Assembly (NCBI GenBank): GCA_004570955.1
Contig: SPPL01000002.1
Coordinates: 310,001 to 374,000, forward strand
Source: Jeotgalicoccus nanhaiensis
GTDB lineage: Bacteria > Bacillota > Bacilli > Staphylococcales > Salinicoccaceae
Length of the DNA: 64,000 nt
Direction: 5' to 3'
Both the position numbers and the translations under genes were made by a program. How positions within the stretch are numbered: position 1 is the first letter of the stretch; each line of letters begins with the position of its first letter. Below are positions 1-9,616 of the stretch, piece by piece. A model generated the notes under the pieces. It saw nothing but the letters and a program-made list of their open reading frames with translations. It did not search any database and had not been told where the DNA came from.

Positions 1-2058
1 GATGCCTATGCCACAGCCGAAGCGCTGATATTTATCATGCAAAAAATGATCGGCCTGCACCGTGAAACGCTGATAAAAATCTACCATCTGTCGAAGATGA
101 TGCGGACCAGCCTGACCGATTTGATTTTCTCAATATTAAACCGGTATACAGATGATAACGATGACAATATTATCAGCTACAACCAATTTTATATTAAGGA
201 TACGAGTGTTACCCATAAATCAATAGATCCTGTGAGCGTACATGATCTGTATCATAAATATCTCAGCATTACGGGGAATGACTACCGGGAAGATCAGTAC
301 AAGCTTGCGCTGTTAATTTACGACTCGCTGGTCGAAGAAAATTATCATGCGATTGAAGCTTATACCGGACTCGGAAAAAGCGATGCATTCTTAATAGCGG
401 CTCTCAGCTATTACTCGGCTTACGACGGTCAGGTCGTCGTGTCGACCTCGCGGAAAATACTGCAAAATCAGCTGATTGAAGAGTCGCTGATGCGGCTCAG
501 AAAAGTAGTGTCATACGATACGCCGTTTGCGCTCTTAAAAGGCAGGCTCAATTATGTTGACCTTAACGCTTTTACAGCTCTGCTCGGACTCGATGATGCA
601 AATCCTGAAATATGCTTTCTTAAGATGCGCATGCTCATCTGGCTTATTGAAACAGAAACCGGCGATCTGTCAGAAGTAAATCTCCGGGGGCCGGAAAAAT
701 CGTATTATGAGACCATGCTGATTCAGGCAGGGAATAAAAAGCACCATTTTTATTTTAAGCGTGCGCTGTCAAACGCAAGGAAAGTGCCGATTATCGTTAC
801 CAATCATTACTTTTTAAACGACTGTCTCAATAATCTCAAAGACATTCAGGCGCTGATTATCGACGAGGCCCATCAGCTGAAACAGGCACTTGATCTGAAA
901 GAACGCAGAAAGTTCAGCTATCCTGAACTGAAGTTCTTTATCGGCCAGGTCGGTCTGATTAATCAGGACAGACTGCTCAGCCAATACAGTAAAACCAACA
1001 GTGCAGTATCTATGTATCTGCTTGAGGATCTTGTAATTAATCTGAATAAAAATATCGATTTATTATTTCAGGAGCTGTCACGGAAAAAAGTGAGTGAGGC
1101 GCTCGAAACACTCGACAGTCTCATAAAATTTACCGATATGTTTTTAAGCACCGTACGCGGCACTGATAATTATCAGGCTTTGTATAATCACATGCATTAT
1201 TTCGATGATTCCCTGAAGAATCTGCGCTATGCGCTCGCTTATGATGATTATCATATTAAAAACAGCAAAAACTTCCAGAAAACAGAAGTAACCATCCGGA
1301 CAGATGTCCTCGACACACTGGCTGATGCCCTCAGATCCATTCCCTGTCAGATTCTCCTTTCCGGCACGCTGGAAGTGCACGACAGCTTTAAGCATTTAAA
1401 ATACTGGTTCGGCGATTATGACTTTAAGACAACGGTCATGAACCGGACAGAAATGTATAATGATATTAAATTATTTATACCGAATGATATCAGCAGCTAT
1501 GATCCGCATGACAGTGCCTATATCGTCGACATACTCGATTATATTGCGCTGTATTTAAGCGAAACGAACTCGAAGCTCATCGTTATATTTTCAAATTATG
1601 AACTGCTGGAGAGAGTTTACAGCTTTACCGAAGACATTGAACTGTTTGAACAGATTCCCGTTCTCCGCCAGTCTCATAACTCAAATAACGAGAAGCTGCT
1701 CAGCCAGTACAACCAGCTGAGCCAGTGCCTCCTTCTCGGCACCTATACTTTTACCGAAGGGATTAATCTCGTCAGCGATCAGGACAAGGCGCTGATGCTG
1801 ACAAAACTTCCGTTCCCGGTGCCTAAAGGCGACAGTTTCAGAGATTTCTATACGGCAGACCTGCCGGAAGCTGTCATTCATTTCAGACAGATTATCGGCC
1901 GGGTCAAGCGGAGCAGAGAAGATAAAGGAATCGTACTCCTGTTCGATGACAGGATTATGACCAAGCCGTACAGGCAGGCATTTTTAAAATATTTTCCTAA
2001 AGAAAATATTATTCATGACACGAGGGAAACTTTTAAAGCGCTGCTTTTTGGTTTATAA
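1..2058 (+). CDS. dinG: DinG-type exonuclease/helicase-like protein, 5' end outside window
   Basis: The reading frame is open from base 1, so the N-terminus is missing. The first codons (DAYATAEAL) match the last helix of a DnaQ-type 3'-5' exonuclease domain, so the intact protein would be an exonuclease fused to a superfamily 2 helicase-like module. Visible motifs are Walker A TGLGKS (about nt 364-381), DEAH in IIDEAHQ (about nt 856-876) and the C-terminal motif QIIGRVKRS (about nt 1888-1914). The four clustered cysteines of iron-sulfur DinG helicases are not seen between Walker A and DEAH. This matches the staphylococcal DinG type, known as a nuclease rather than a helicase. The first in-frame ATG at 37 is internal, not the start. 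aspB follows 32 bp downstream, consistent with co-transcription. Confidence 0.88.
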   Translation, partial: DAYATAEALIFIMQKMIGLHRETLIKIYHLSKMMRTSLTDLIFSILNRYTDDNDDNIISYNQFYIKDTSVTHKSIDPVSVHDLYHKYLSITGNDYREDQYKLALLIYDSLVEENYHAIEAYTGLGKSDAFLIAALSYYSAYDGQVVVSTSRKILQNQLIEESLMRLRKVVSYDTPFALLKGRLNYVDLNAFTALLGLDDANPEICFLKMRMLIWLIETETGDLSEVNLRGPEKSYYETMLIQAGNKKHHFYFKRALSNARKVPIIVTNHYFLNDCLNNLKDIQALIIDEAHQLKQALDLKERRKFSYPELKFFIGQVGLINQDRLLSQYSKTNSAVSMYLLEDLVINLNKNIDLLFQELSRKKVSEALETLDSLIKFTDMFLSTVRGTDNYQALYNHMHYFDDSLKNLRYALAYDDYHIKNSKNFQKTEVTIRTDVLDTLADALRSIPCQILLSGTLEVHDSFKHLKYWFGDYDFKTTVMNRTEMYNDIKLFIPNDISSYDPHDSAYIVDILDYIALYLSETNSKLIVIFSNYELLERVYSFTEDIELFEQIPVLRQSHNSNNEKLLSQYNQLSQCLLLGTYTFTEGINLVSDQDKALMLTKLPFPVPKGDSFRDFYTADLPEAVIHFRQIIGRVKRSREDKGIVLLFDDRIMTKPYRQAFLKYFPKENIIHDTRETFKALLFGL

Positions 2059-2090
2059 TAAGGAAAACATAATTGTTAGGAGACTGCAGC

Positions 2091-3275
2091 TTGGAATTAT
2101 CAAAAAAGGTAAAGTCAATCACGCCCAGCCAAACGATAGAAATTACTAATACTGCAAGACAATTAAAAGCTGAAGGCGTCGATGTTATCAGTCTGTCAGC
2201 CGGGGAGCCTGATTTTAACACGCCCGATGAAATCATCGATGCTGTGAATGCTGCTGCTAAAGCGGGGCATACGAAATATACAGCTTCTGCCGGGCTGCCG
2301 GAATTACGCGAAGCTATTGCTAAAAAAATGCAGCGCGATAATAATTTGACGTATGATTCAACTGAAATATATGTCGGCAACGGCGCCAAACAAGTGCTGT
2401 ACAATATTTTTCTCGCGACCTTGAACCCGGGAGATGAAGTGATTGTGCCGTCACCTTACTGGGTCAGTTATACTGAACAGATTAAAATGGTCGGCGGCGA
2501 ACCGGTCACTGCAGTTACCGGAGAAGATACTCATTTTAAATTAACTCCGGAGCTCCTCAAAGCTCATCTGACTGAAAAAACGAAGATGCTCGTTTTAAAC
2601 AGTCCGAACAACCCGACAGGTTCTGTCTATTCCAAAGATGAACTGCAGGCGCTTGCAGATGTGCTCGCTCACACTGACATCATCATCGTTGTCGATGAAA
2701 TTTACGAGGTGCTCACTTACGGGACCAAACATGTTTCAATCGCATCTCTCAGTGATGAAGTTAAAGCCCGGACTATCATTGTTAACGGCGTCAGCAAGTC
2801 GCATTCTATGACAGGCTGGAGAGTCGGCTACGCCTGCGGCGATGCCGAGCTTATTTCTGCACTCGCAGCTTTAACATCACAGTCTACTACAAGTGTGGCA
2901 GAACCCGCGCAGTACGGTGCTATTGCAGCATACAATATGGATCCTGGAGAAACTGAAACGTACAGGGCGATATTTGAACGCCGCCGGGATAATGCATACG
3001 AAAAAATTTCTGAACTGCCGCATGTCACATGCCTTAAACCGGAGGGTGCATTTTATCTGTTCCCTCACATGCAAACATGTGCAGAAACATGCGGTTATAA
3101 AACAGTGAATGAATTTGTTAAAGATATTCTCCGCGAAAAACATGTTGCTTTTGTTCCAGGATCAGGCTTCGGGGCTCCGGAATATGCAAGAATCAGCTAT
3201 TCGCTGGGTGAAGAGAAATTTAACGAAGCAATCTCTCGCATTAAAGAATTTATCGAAGAAAAAACTCAACTCTAA
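2091..3275 (+). CDS. aspB: aspartate aminotransferase (class I PLP-dependent)
   Basis: A 394-aa fold-type I aminotransferase, predicted to interconvert aspartate/2-oxoglutarate and oxaloacetate/glutamate in the cytosol. The PLP lysine is Lys236 in SKSHSMTGWR. SPNNPTG and VDEIYE lie upstream as expected for the cofactor-binding region, and a C-terminal arginine (YARISYS) fits substrate carboxylate binding. A TTG start at 2091 is chosen because TAGGAG lies 8 nt upstream; a longer reading from 2073 has no ribosome site. It sits between dinG and asnS, the same neighbourhood as in Bacillus, where the aspartate made could feed asparaginyl-tRNA and lysine synthesis. Substrate preference within class I is inferred from context. 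Confidence 0.88.
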   Translation: MELSKKVKSITPSQTIEITNTARQLKAEGVDVISLSAGEPDFNTPDEIIDAVNAAAKAGHTKYTASAGLPELREAIAKKMQRDNNLTYDSTEIYVGNGAKQVLYNIFLATLNPGDEVIVPSPYWVSYTEQIKMVGGEPVTAVTGEDTHFKLTPELLKAHLTEKTKMLVLNSPNNPTGSVYSKDELQALADVLAHTDIIIVVDEIYEVLTYGTKHVSIASLSDEVKARTIIVNGVSKSHSMTGWRVGYACGDAELISALAALTSQSTTSVAEPAQYGAIAAYNMDPGETETYRAIFERRRDNAYEKISELPHVTCLKPEGAFYLFPHMQTCAETCGYKTVNEFVKDILREKHVAFVPGSGFGAPEYARISYSLGEEKFNEAISRIKEFIEEKTQL

Positions 3276-3289
3276 GGATGTATTAAGTT

Positions 3290-4579
3290 ATGAAAATCAC
3301 TATTAACCAGGCACCACAATATACAGGACAGGAAGTTACTATCGGCTGCTGGCTGCTGCAAAAACGCGGCAGCGGAAAGCTGCAGTTTCTTCAGCTCCGT
3401 GACGGCACAGGTTTTATGCAGGGTGTTGTAGTCAAAGCTAATGATGAAGATTTGTTTGCCACAGCTAAAGGACTGCACCAGGAAACATCGATGTATGTTA
3501 CAGGAACTATTAAAGAGGACGAACGTTCTTCTTTCGGCTACGAGATGGAAGTTTCAAATATTGAAATTATTCAGGCTGCAGAAGGCTATCCGATTACACC
3601 GAAAGAACACGGTCCTGAATTTCTTTTAGATAACAGACACTTATGGCTGCGTTCGAGAAAACAGCATGCAGTGATGAATATCAGAAATCAAATTATTAAA
3701 AGCACGCATGATTTTTATTTCAACAACGGCTTTAAGAAAATTGACTCGCCGATTTTAACGAGCAGTTCTCCTGAAGGCACGACGGAATTATTCCATACTA
3801 AATACTTCGATGAAGATGCTTACTTGTCACAAAGCGGTCAGCTGTACGCTGAAGCTGCTGCAATGGCACACGGCAAAGTCTTTACTTTCGGCCCGACTTT
3901 CCGCGCTGAAAAATCAAAAACGCGCCGCCACTTAATCGAGTTCTGGATGATCGAGCCGGAAATGGCTTTTTACGATCACGAAGACAGCCTGGTAGTGCAG
4001 GAGCAGTATGTTGAATACCTGGCTAAAAATGTACTTGAAAACTGCAAACTCGATTTAGAAGCACTTGGACGTGATACGACAGCGCTTGAAAAAATTAAAG
4101 CACCGTTCCCGCGTATTTCATACACGGAAGCAATCGATCTGCTGCATGAAAAAGGTTTCGATGATATAGAGTGGGGCGATGATTTCGGTTCACCGCATGA
4201 AACTGAAATTGCAAACAGTTTCGACAAGCCGGTCTTTATCGTCAACTATCCGAAAGCAATTAAATCATTTTACATGAGTACAAATCCGGAAGATCCTCGT
4301 ACAGTGCTGTGCGCCGATTTAATCGCGCCTGAAGGCTACGGAGAGATTATCGGAGGCAGTGAACGTATTTCCGACTACGATGAGCTGAAAGAGCGCATTG
4401 TGGAGTCAGGACTGAACCTTGACGCTTATGAATGGTACCTTGACCTCCGTAAATACGGCAGTGTGCCGCATTCAGGTTTCGGACTCGGTCTCGAGCGTGC
4501 AGTTGCCTGGTTCTCAGGTGTTCAGCACGTCAGAGAAACTGCACCATTCCCAAGATTATTAAATCGTTTATACCCGTAA
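3290..4579 (+). CDS. asnS: asparaginyl-tRNA synthetase
   Basis: A 429-aa class IIb aminoacyl-tRNA synthetase charging tRNA-Asn. The N-terminal OB-fold anticodon domain covers about residues 1-105 ([24 protein letters not shown]). Motif 2 is [12 protein letters not shown] with the IEPEMAF loop, and motif 3 is [12 protein letters not shown] near the C-terminus. Its length equals the usual 430 aa. AAGGATG precedes the ATG at 3290, 14 bp after aspB, so the two are probably co-transcribed. No T-box leader is present in front of it. It is called AsnRS rather than AspRS because it lacks the long AspRS insertion domain and lies beside dnaD and nth, as asnS does in Bacillus and Staphylococcus. Confidence 0.93.
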   Translation: MKITINQAPQYTGQEVTIGCWLLQKRGSGKLQFLQLRDGTGFMQGVVVKANDEDLFATAKGLHQETSMYVTGTIKEDERSSFGYEMEVSNIEIIQAAEGYPITPKEHGPEFLLDNRHLWLRSRKQHAVMNIRNQIIKSTHDFYFNNGFKKIDSPILTSSSPEGTTELFHTKYFDEDAYLSQSGQLYAEAAAMAHGKVFTFGPTFRAEKSKTRRHLIEFWMIEPEMAFYDHEDSLVVQEQYVEYLAKNVLENCKLDLEALGRDTTALEKIKAPFPRISYTEAIDLLHEKGFDDIEWGDDFGSPHETEIANSFDKPVFIVNYPKAIKSFYMSTNPEDPRTVLCADLIAPEGYGEIIGGSERISDYDELKERIVESGLNLDAYEWYLDLRKYGSVPHSGFGLGLERAVAWFSGVQHVRETAPFPRLLNRLYP

Positions 4580-4636
4580 AATCAATGGAGATGTTAGGTT
4601 CCCTAATGTCTCCATTCTGCTGTTGGAGGGAAATAT

Positions 4637-5260
4637 ATGGTTAACGATTATTTAAAATATATTACGATTCCGGTCAATAAAATACTGCTGGATAATTATG
4701 CAAAAATAGGGCTTGATGAAGCCGGTGTCATTATTTTAATCAAGCTGCTCGAACGCTACCGCACACATAATACGCCGCTTAATTTCAGCGAGCTGCTTGC
4801 CGGCACGACTTTAAACGAGAGTGAATTGACTCATATTATTCAGTCGCTGATAAAAGAAAACCTGCTCGAACTCGATACGCATCAGATCGACGGCAAGTAC
4901 ACCGAAACGTATAATTTTGAACCGCTGTATAATAAGCTCGAGGATTTTATCATGCTGGAAGAAAAAGCACCGGTCAAAGACGATACGACGCTGCGCGGTT
5001 TGTTCGAATATATTGAGCAGCTGTACGGCAGGGCGATCAGTCCGAACGAGTACGAGCGTCTGAACAGCTGGATGAACGATTCAAACTATCAGCCGGAAGC
5101 TATTCAGGATGCGGTGGATATCGCGTATAAAAGCAATATTACATCGCTGCAGTACGTGGAGCGTATTTTGAGCAGCACGTCGAAAAGCGAATCGGTAAAA
5201 GGGACAGGACTGCCTGTTATATCATGGCTGGATGGAGGTAGCCGACTTGACAACAAGTAA
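4637..5260 (+). CDS. dnaD: DnaD replication initiation protein
   Basis: A 207-aa primosomal protein that helps load the replicative helicase with DnaA, DnaB and DnaI. The N-terminal winged helix covers about residues 1-98. The C-terminal DnaD/B2 domain covers about residues 125-195 (LFEYIEQLYGRAISPNEYERLNSW), ending with the YVERIL segment that in the family joins ssDNA binding. TTGGAGG precedes the ATG. The gene overlaps the nth start by 14 bp, so the two are translationally coupled. The asnS-dnaD-nth order is conserved in Bacillales. Confidence 0.93.
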   Translation: MVNDYLKYITIPVNKILLDNYAKIGLDEAGVIILIKLLERYRTHNTPLNFSELLAGTTLNESELTHIIQSLIKENLLELDTHQIDGKYTETYNFEPLYNKLEDFIMLEEKAPVKDDTTLRGLFEYIEQLYGRAISPNEYERLNSWMNDSNYQPEAIQDAVDIAYKSNITSLQYVERILSSTSKSESVKGTGLPVISWLDGGSRLDNK

Positions 5261-5909
5261 GAAAAAAACGATGGAAATGATCGACGTTATCGCAGAGATG
5301 TTTCCGGATGCTGAAGCAGAACTTAATTATACAAACCCGTTTGAACTGACCATTGCTGTGCTGTTAAGCGCACAGACGACAGACGTCGGGGTAAACAGGG
5401 TGACGGAGGGACTGTTTAAGCGCTTTAAAACGCCGGAAGATTATTTGGAAGTCGATGTTACAGAGATCGAACAATACATTAAAACAATTGGTTTATATCG
5501 TACAAAAGCTAAAAATATTCAAAAACTCTGCCGTGATCTAATCGATAAATACGATGGCGAGATTCCGGGGAACTACGATGATTTAGTGTCGCTCGCGGGC
5601 GTCGGCCGGAAGACTGCGAATGTCGTTTTATCCGTCGCATTCGATACGCCGAGAATCGCAGTCGACACGCACGTTGAACGGATCGCAAAGCGTTTAGGCA
5701 TCGCACGCTACAAAGATTCACCGCTGCAGGTTGAAGAAACTTTGATGCGCAAAATTCCTGCCGAACGCTGGAGCAAGACACACCATCAGCTGATTTTCTT
5801 CGGCCGTTATCACTGTCTCGCGCGCAATCCTAAATGCCACGTCTGTCCGCTGCTGGATGAATGCCGGGAAGGACAGAAACGTTTGAAAAAAGGATTAGTT
5901 AAAAAGTAA
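5247..5909 (+). CDS. nth: endonuclease III
   Basis: Base-excision repair glycosylase/AP lyase acting on oxidised pyrimidines. The helix-hairpin-helix is LAGVGRKTA, which supplies the catalytic lysine. The catalytic aspartate is in AVDTHVERI. The C-terminal 4Fe-4S loop has spacing C-X6-C-X2-C-X5-C (CLARNPKCHVCPLLDEC), fully intact. TTG at 5247 is preferred, with GGAGG at 5235-5239 inside the dnaD tail; the ATG at 5232 overlaps that ribosome site. The protein is then 220 aa, normal for the family. A hairpin terminator follows directly, so this closes the aspB-asnS-dnaD-nth run. Confidence 0.93.
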   Translation: MTTSKKKTMEMIDVIAEMFPDAEAELNYTNPFELTIAVLLSAQTTDVGVNRVTEGLFKRFKTPEDYLEVDVTEIEQYIKTIGLYRTKAKNIQKLCRDLIDKYDGEIPGNYDDLVSLAGVGRKTANVVLSVAFDTPRIAVDTHVERIAKRLGIARYKDSPLQVEETLMRKIPAERWSKTHHQLIFFGRYHCLARNPKCHVCPLLDECREGQKRLKKGLVKK

Positions 5910-5924
5910 TGATTGGATGTTCGA

Positions 5925-5958
5925 GCCGCATTTCCTGTGAGGAGGTGCGGTTTTTTTG
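5925..5958 (+). terminator. rho-independent terminator after nth
   Basis: The arms AGCCGCA and TGCGGTT flank an imperfect inner TCCT/AGGA stem and are followed by seven T. It lies 16 bp after the nth stop. Confidence 0.75.
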
Positions 5959-6050
5959 TTTTGGATAATGAAGATTCGAGGCTGTCTGGTAAATGTTATT
6001 TTTCTCATTTTAAACGTAAATAAAAGCAAGACTACTTCAGAATAGACAAA

Positions 6051-6365
6051 CTTGCTCATAATGTGTATGAAAATGAGCAGGGTATAGTCGAAAACGGCAA
6101 CCTTGCTCGAAAAGCGATCAAAAATGAGCAAGGTCAATCAAAAATGAATGAGCTTGCTCATAATGTGTATGAAAATGAGCAGGGTATAGTCAAAAACGGC
6201 AACCTTGCTCGAAAAGCGATCAAAAATGAGCAAGGTCAATCAAAAATGAATGAGCTTGCTCATAATGTGTATGAAAATGAACAGGGTATAGTCAAAAACG
6301 GCAACCTTGCTCGAAAAGCGATCAAAAATGAGCAAGGTCGATTAAGAATGAGTGAGCTTGCTCAT
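6051..6365. repeat. array A: palindrome-cored tandem repeats, 51-bp period (102-bp higher-order unit)
   Basis: CTTGCTC recurs at 6051, 6102, 6153, 6204, 6255, 6306 and 6357, an exact 51-bp step. Alternate units are nearly identical, giving a 102-bp higher-order unit repeated three times. Each step pairs CTTGCTC with a downstream GAGCAGG or GAGCAAGG, so every unit can fold into a hairpin with a loop of about 14-18 nt. Because 102 is divisible by 3 a reading frame stays open across the array, but it has no ribosome site and is not called as a gene. The array lies between convergent nth and pbp2. The rest of 5959-6450 holds nothing else recognisable. Confidence 0.9.
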
Positions 6366-6451
6366 AAAAGGTGATAACTCCAGCAAACTCCCCTAACTTA
6401 TCACCATATACAACTTATCCAGACGATAAACGTCATCGCTAATATAGATCA

Positions 6452-6492
6452 GCAAAAAAACACCCCCAATCACTGAGTGATTGGGGGTGTTC
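6452..6492 (-). terminator. strong terminator of recU-pbp2
   Basis: The arms CACCCCCAATCAC and GTGATTGGGGGTG form a near-perfect 13-bp stem around TGA, followed by seven U on the minus-strand transcript. It sits just beyond the pbp2 stop. Confidence 0.92.
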
Positions 6493-6507
6493 GGCAATTC
6501 ATACATA

Positions 6508-8919
6508 TTATTCTTCGTCAGCTGCGTCTTCTTCATCTTCCGATGAGCTTGAGCCTGAGTCAGATGCTCCTGAATCTTCGTCTTCAGCTGCGTCATCCTG
6601 CGGGGCAGGGTCTTCGTCTTCTCCAGAGTCTTCCGGTTCAGCGAGATCAGCGTCTTCAGGCAGTTCACCTTCAGGCACATCACCTTCTGTTTCTATTTCA
6701 CCGTCTTCGTTGTACTGCCAACTCCAGGCGCCGCCTGTCGAGCCGCTGCCATTATTATTACTGTTGGAGTCAGAGTTACTGCTGCCATTGCTATTGCTGT
6801 TAGAGTTATTGTTGCTGCCGCCGCTGTTCCAGAAACCGCCACCGCCGGCAACTCTAAATTCATTGCCGTTAATCTGTTCAACGCTGTCAGGCTGTTCAAA
6901 GTCCTGCCCGTTGAATGTACTGATATACTGCATGATATCTTTGAAGAACCACTGCGGTGTAATGTGTTCATCAGTACCGACAAATACTTTGTCTTCAGAG
7001 TAGCCTGCGGATGCATTATCGAATCCTGTCCATACGCTCATCGTATATTCAGGGGTATAGCCGACGATCCATGCGTCTTTTGCACTGTTGCTCGGCAGAT
7101 TGTTTTCTTCCAGAATACTCGTATCAAGCGAAGTGGTTCCTGTTTTCGCTGCGATATTCAGACCGTTCATCTGAATGTAGTCGGCGCTTCCCTGATTTTC
7201 GAATGTATCTTTCAGCATATCTGTCAGCATGAAGGCTGTAGAGTCTTTCATAGCCTCGTGTGTTTCGTTGTCAAATTCAATTTTATCGCCTTCTGCTGTA
7301 ACGATGTAGCGGATGGACTGCGCTTCATTGAATTCACCATTGTTGCCGAGTGTCGCGTAAGCCTGGGCCATCTGCAGCGGGCTGAAGCGTGATTCTCCGC
7401 CGCCGAGCACGTCGTTAAATGATACGGTATAATCTCCCTCATTTTTCGTTGAGTAGTCGAGGCCCGCTTCAGCTGCAAATTCTGCCGGTGCATTGTAGCC
7501 CGCTTCTTCCTGAACCGCTTCGAATGCTTTTACGGCCGGGACGTTAAAGCTCTGACGCAGGGCGTCACGCATCGTCACATTTCCGTGTCCCTGATTATCG
7601 TAGTTGTAGACCGTGTTGTTTGGACTGTCTTTTGGCGTATACGACTGTTCATCCTGGATGGTCTGATTCGTTGCCCATTCCATATGTTCAATTGCCGGAC
7701 CATATGCCAGGAACGGTTTCATCGTGGAACCGACGTTGTGCTGGACAAGTGCTAAGTTCTGGTCGACCACTTCCTGATAATCGCGGCCGCCTGATATTGC
7801 CACAAGGCCGCCGGTTGATGTGTCGAGAATCGTCGATGCGATATTAAAGTCATCGCTCTGGAATTTATCGTTATAGTAGTAGTTTCTGTTATTCGTCATA
7901 TTCTGAAGGTAGGACTGAACGTTTGAATCCATATTCGTATAAATCTGTATGCCGCTTGATAGTACTTCAGAAATGTCTCTATTGCGGAATTCATCATGTG
8001 ACTGAAGCTCTGTTTTAATGTAATTAATATAAGATGCGTATTCCGGATCTTCCTGTTCTGTCGAGAAGCGTTCTGCCTCGTCACGCGGTACTAAATTTTC
8101 CGTAATATCGATATTCATTGCCTCATCGTACTCTTCCTGCGTAATTCTCTCGTGTTCGAGCATCAGGTATAAGACCGTGTCTGTCCGGCTCTTCGCCGCT
8201 TCCGGATCCATGTATAAGTTATACACGTTCGGCAGATTTGAGAGCCCTGCCAGGTAAGCACTTTCTGCGATGTTTAAATCAGCAAGCTCTTTATCGAAAT
8301 AATATAAGCTCGCTGTACGAATGCCGTAGATGCCATCGGAGTAGTAAATCTTATTCAGATACATTTCGAGAATGTCATCCTTTGAATACTCCTGCTCGAG
8401 GCGGTATGACAGATACGCTTCCTGTGCTTTACGTTCGATTGTCTGTTCTTCTGTCAGGAAGGCGCGTTTAACAACCTGCTGGGTAATCGTACTGGCCCCT
8501 TGAGAGGCAAAGCCGTCCGTAAAGTTGCTGATGACCGCGCCGCCGAGACGGATAAAGTCAATTGCACCGTGATCGTAAAACCGGTTATCCTCTATTGCAA
8601 GCACCGCGTCCGACACATGTGCCGGCACATCTTCGATACTGACATATTCCCTTTTCTGACCCTGAAAGAGGGTGGTAACCAGTTCATCGTTCTGGTCATA
8701 AATTTCAGCGGGAACAGGATCTTTCAGCTTTTCATCGCTGAAAGCGGGCGCCTGTGATGCGTAATAGGCAAACAGCACCGCTCCGATAACAAGACCGATC
8801 AGTGCAAGCAGTGCACCATATAAAAACACTTTTTTAATAATTGATGATTTGGATTTTGACTGCTTTTTCTGTTCGGATTTCGCACCGGACTGTTTACTCC
8901 TTTTAAAATTCGATTCCAT
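6508..8919 (-). CDS. pbp2: bifunctional class A penicillin-binding protein (PBP2/PonA type)
   Basis: An 803-aa membrane-anchored peptidoglycan synthase. After a basic Ser/Lys-rich cytosolic tail a single transmembrane helix lies at about residues 30-53. The GT51 glycosyltransferase follows (EDNRFYDH with its catalytic Glu near residue 109, then STITQQ and ILEMYLNKIYY). The transpeptidase carries S398-TM-K401, S457-F-N and K592-T-G, all intact. The last 120 residues are unusual: an Asn/Ser/Gly-rich linker, then a strongly acidic Asp/Glu tail. AGGGAG precedes the ATG. The gene is 11 bp downstream of recU, the conserved Firmicute pair. Family role: polymerises lipid II and cross-links the glycan at the septum. 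Confidence 0.95.
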   Translation of the reverse strand: MESNFKRSKQSGAKSEQKKQSKSKSSIIKKVFLYGALLALIGLVIGAVLFAYYASQAPAFSDEKLKDPVPAEIYDQNDELVTTLFQGQKREYVSIEDVPAHVSDAVLAIEDNRFYDHGAIDFIRLGGAVISNFTDGFASQGASTITQQVVKRAFLTEEQTIERKAQEAYLSYRLEQEYSKDDILEMYLNKIYYSDGIYGIRTASLYYFDKELADLNIAESAYLAGLSNLPNVYNLYMDPEAAKSRTDTVLYLMLEHERITQEEYDEAMNIDITENLVPRDEAERFSTEQEDPEYASYINYIKTELQSHDEFRNRDISEVLSSGIQIYTNMDSNVQSYLQNMTNNRNYYYNDKFQSDDFNIASTILDTSTGGLVAISGGRDYQEVVDQNLALVQHNVGSTMKPFLAYGPAIEHMEWATNQTIQDEQSYTPKDSPNNTVYNYDNQGHGNVTMRDALRQSFNVPAVKAFEAVQEEAGYNAPAEFAAEAGLDYSTKNEGDYTVSFNDVLGGGESRFSPLQMAQAYATLGNNGEFNEAQSIRYIVTAEGDKIEFDNETHEAMKDSTAFMLTDMLKDTFENQGSADYIQMNGLNIAAKTGTTSLDTSILEENNLPSNSAKDAWIVGYTPEYTMSVWTGFDNASAGYSEDKVFVGTDEHITPQWFFKDIMQYISTFNGQDFEQPDSVEQINGNEFRVAGGGGFWNSGGSNNNSNSNSNGSSNSDSNSNNNGSGSTGGAWSWQYNEDGEIETEGDVPEGELPEDADLAEPEDSGEDEDPAPQDDAAEDEDSGASDSGSSSSEDEEDAADEE

Positions 8920-8930
8920 ATATATTCTCC

Positions 8931-9521
8931 CTATTCAAAATAAAATTCGTCAACTGCAGCTAAATAATCATAACGCGGATTGTATTTTATTGGTAGTAAA
9001 ATACTCTCTTTCTTAATGTCAGCATAGGTTATGGACTTTCTTCCGTCGCCTAAAAAGTCATCCCAGTGTTTAACAAAATGTTCAAATGGATAAAGATAGA
9101 CTTCATCGTAAACGGTAAACTTAAGAATGATAAAAACAAGGCCGCCCTGATTATGACAGGCGCGCATATGCTCGACCTGGTGTCCATGGATGTTGATAAA
9201 AGGAAAGCGTGTTTTGTTGCGTGTTTCCTTCGCTTCAAAATCGATATATCTTCCTTTATATATACCATTATAGTCACTCGTCGAGGGAACTTTAAAGTAA
9301 GCTTCCGTTATTTTAGCTTTTTTCCGTGACGGATAATCCACGTCGACAATCTGTACCGGTGTCGGCTTTTTATGAATGATTGCCCGCTTCGTATCCAGAT
9401 AAAACTGATTGGTCTTATCGAGATCTTTTTCCAGTGTCATGCCGCGCTGGCCGTAGTTAATTTCTTTATTCGCACGCGTTATATTGGATTTGTTTCTCTT
9501 GACTCCCTGAGGGTACTTCAT
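8931..9521 (-). CDS. recU: Holliday junction resolvase RecU
   Basis: A 196-aa PD-(D/E)xK nuclease that in Firmicutes cleaves Holliday junctions and modulates RecA. The N-terminal region MKYPQGVKRN is typical. The active-site block is DYNGIYKGRYIDFEAKET, carrying the Asp, Glu and Lys. GGAG precedes the ATG. It heads the recU-pbp2 operon, divergent from ypoC across an AT-rich 95-bp spacer that must hold both promoters. Length and motifs are normal. Confidence 0.94.
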   Translation of the reverse strand: MKYPQGVKRNKSNITRANKEINYGQRGMTLEKDLDKTNQFYLDTKRAIIHKKPTPVQIVDVDYPSRKKAKITEAYFKVPSTSDYNGIYKGRYIDFEAKETRNKTRFPFINIHGHQVEHMRACHNQGGLVFIILKFTVYDEVYLYPFEHFVKHWDDFLGDGRKSITYADIKKESILLPIKYNPRYDYLAAVDEFYFE

Positions 9522-9616
9522 TAAATTCGCACTCCAAACTATTATTATATATACTGTTTATTATATATTAATTAAAGTTTGATTAACATTTCATTATTAT
9601 AGGTGGTGTGTCCAAT

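Noticed and set aside
37-2058. dinG starting at the ATG at position 37
   Set aside because: The frame is open to base 1 and the upstream residues match the exonuclease domain, so this ATG is internal.
3275-3290. T-box control of asnS
   Set aside because: Only 14 bp separate aspB and asnS, with no leader structure.
5232-5909. nth starting at ATG 5232
   Set aside because: The ATG overlaps the GGAGG ribosome site; TTG 5247 has the correct spacing.
6063-6374. Reading frame of 103 codons through array A
   Set aside because: It is open only because the 102-bp unit is a multiple of three. It lacks a ribosome site and mirrors the DNA repeat.
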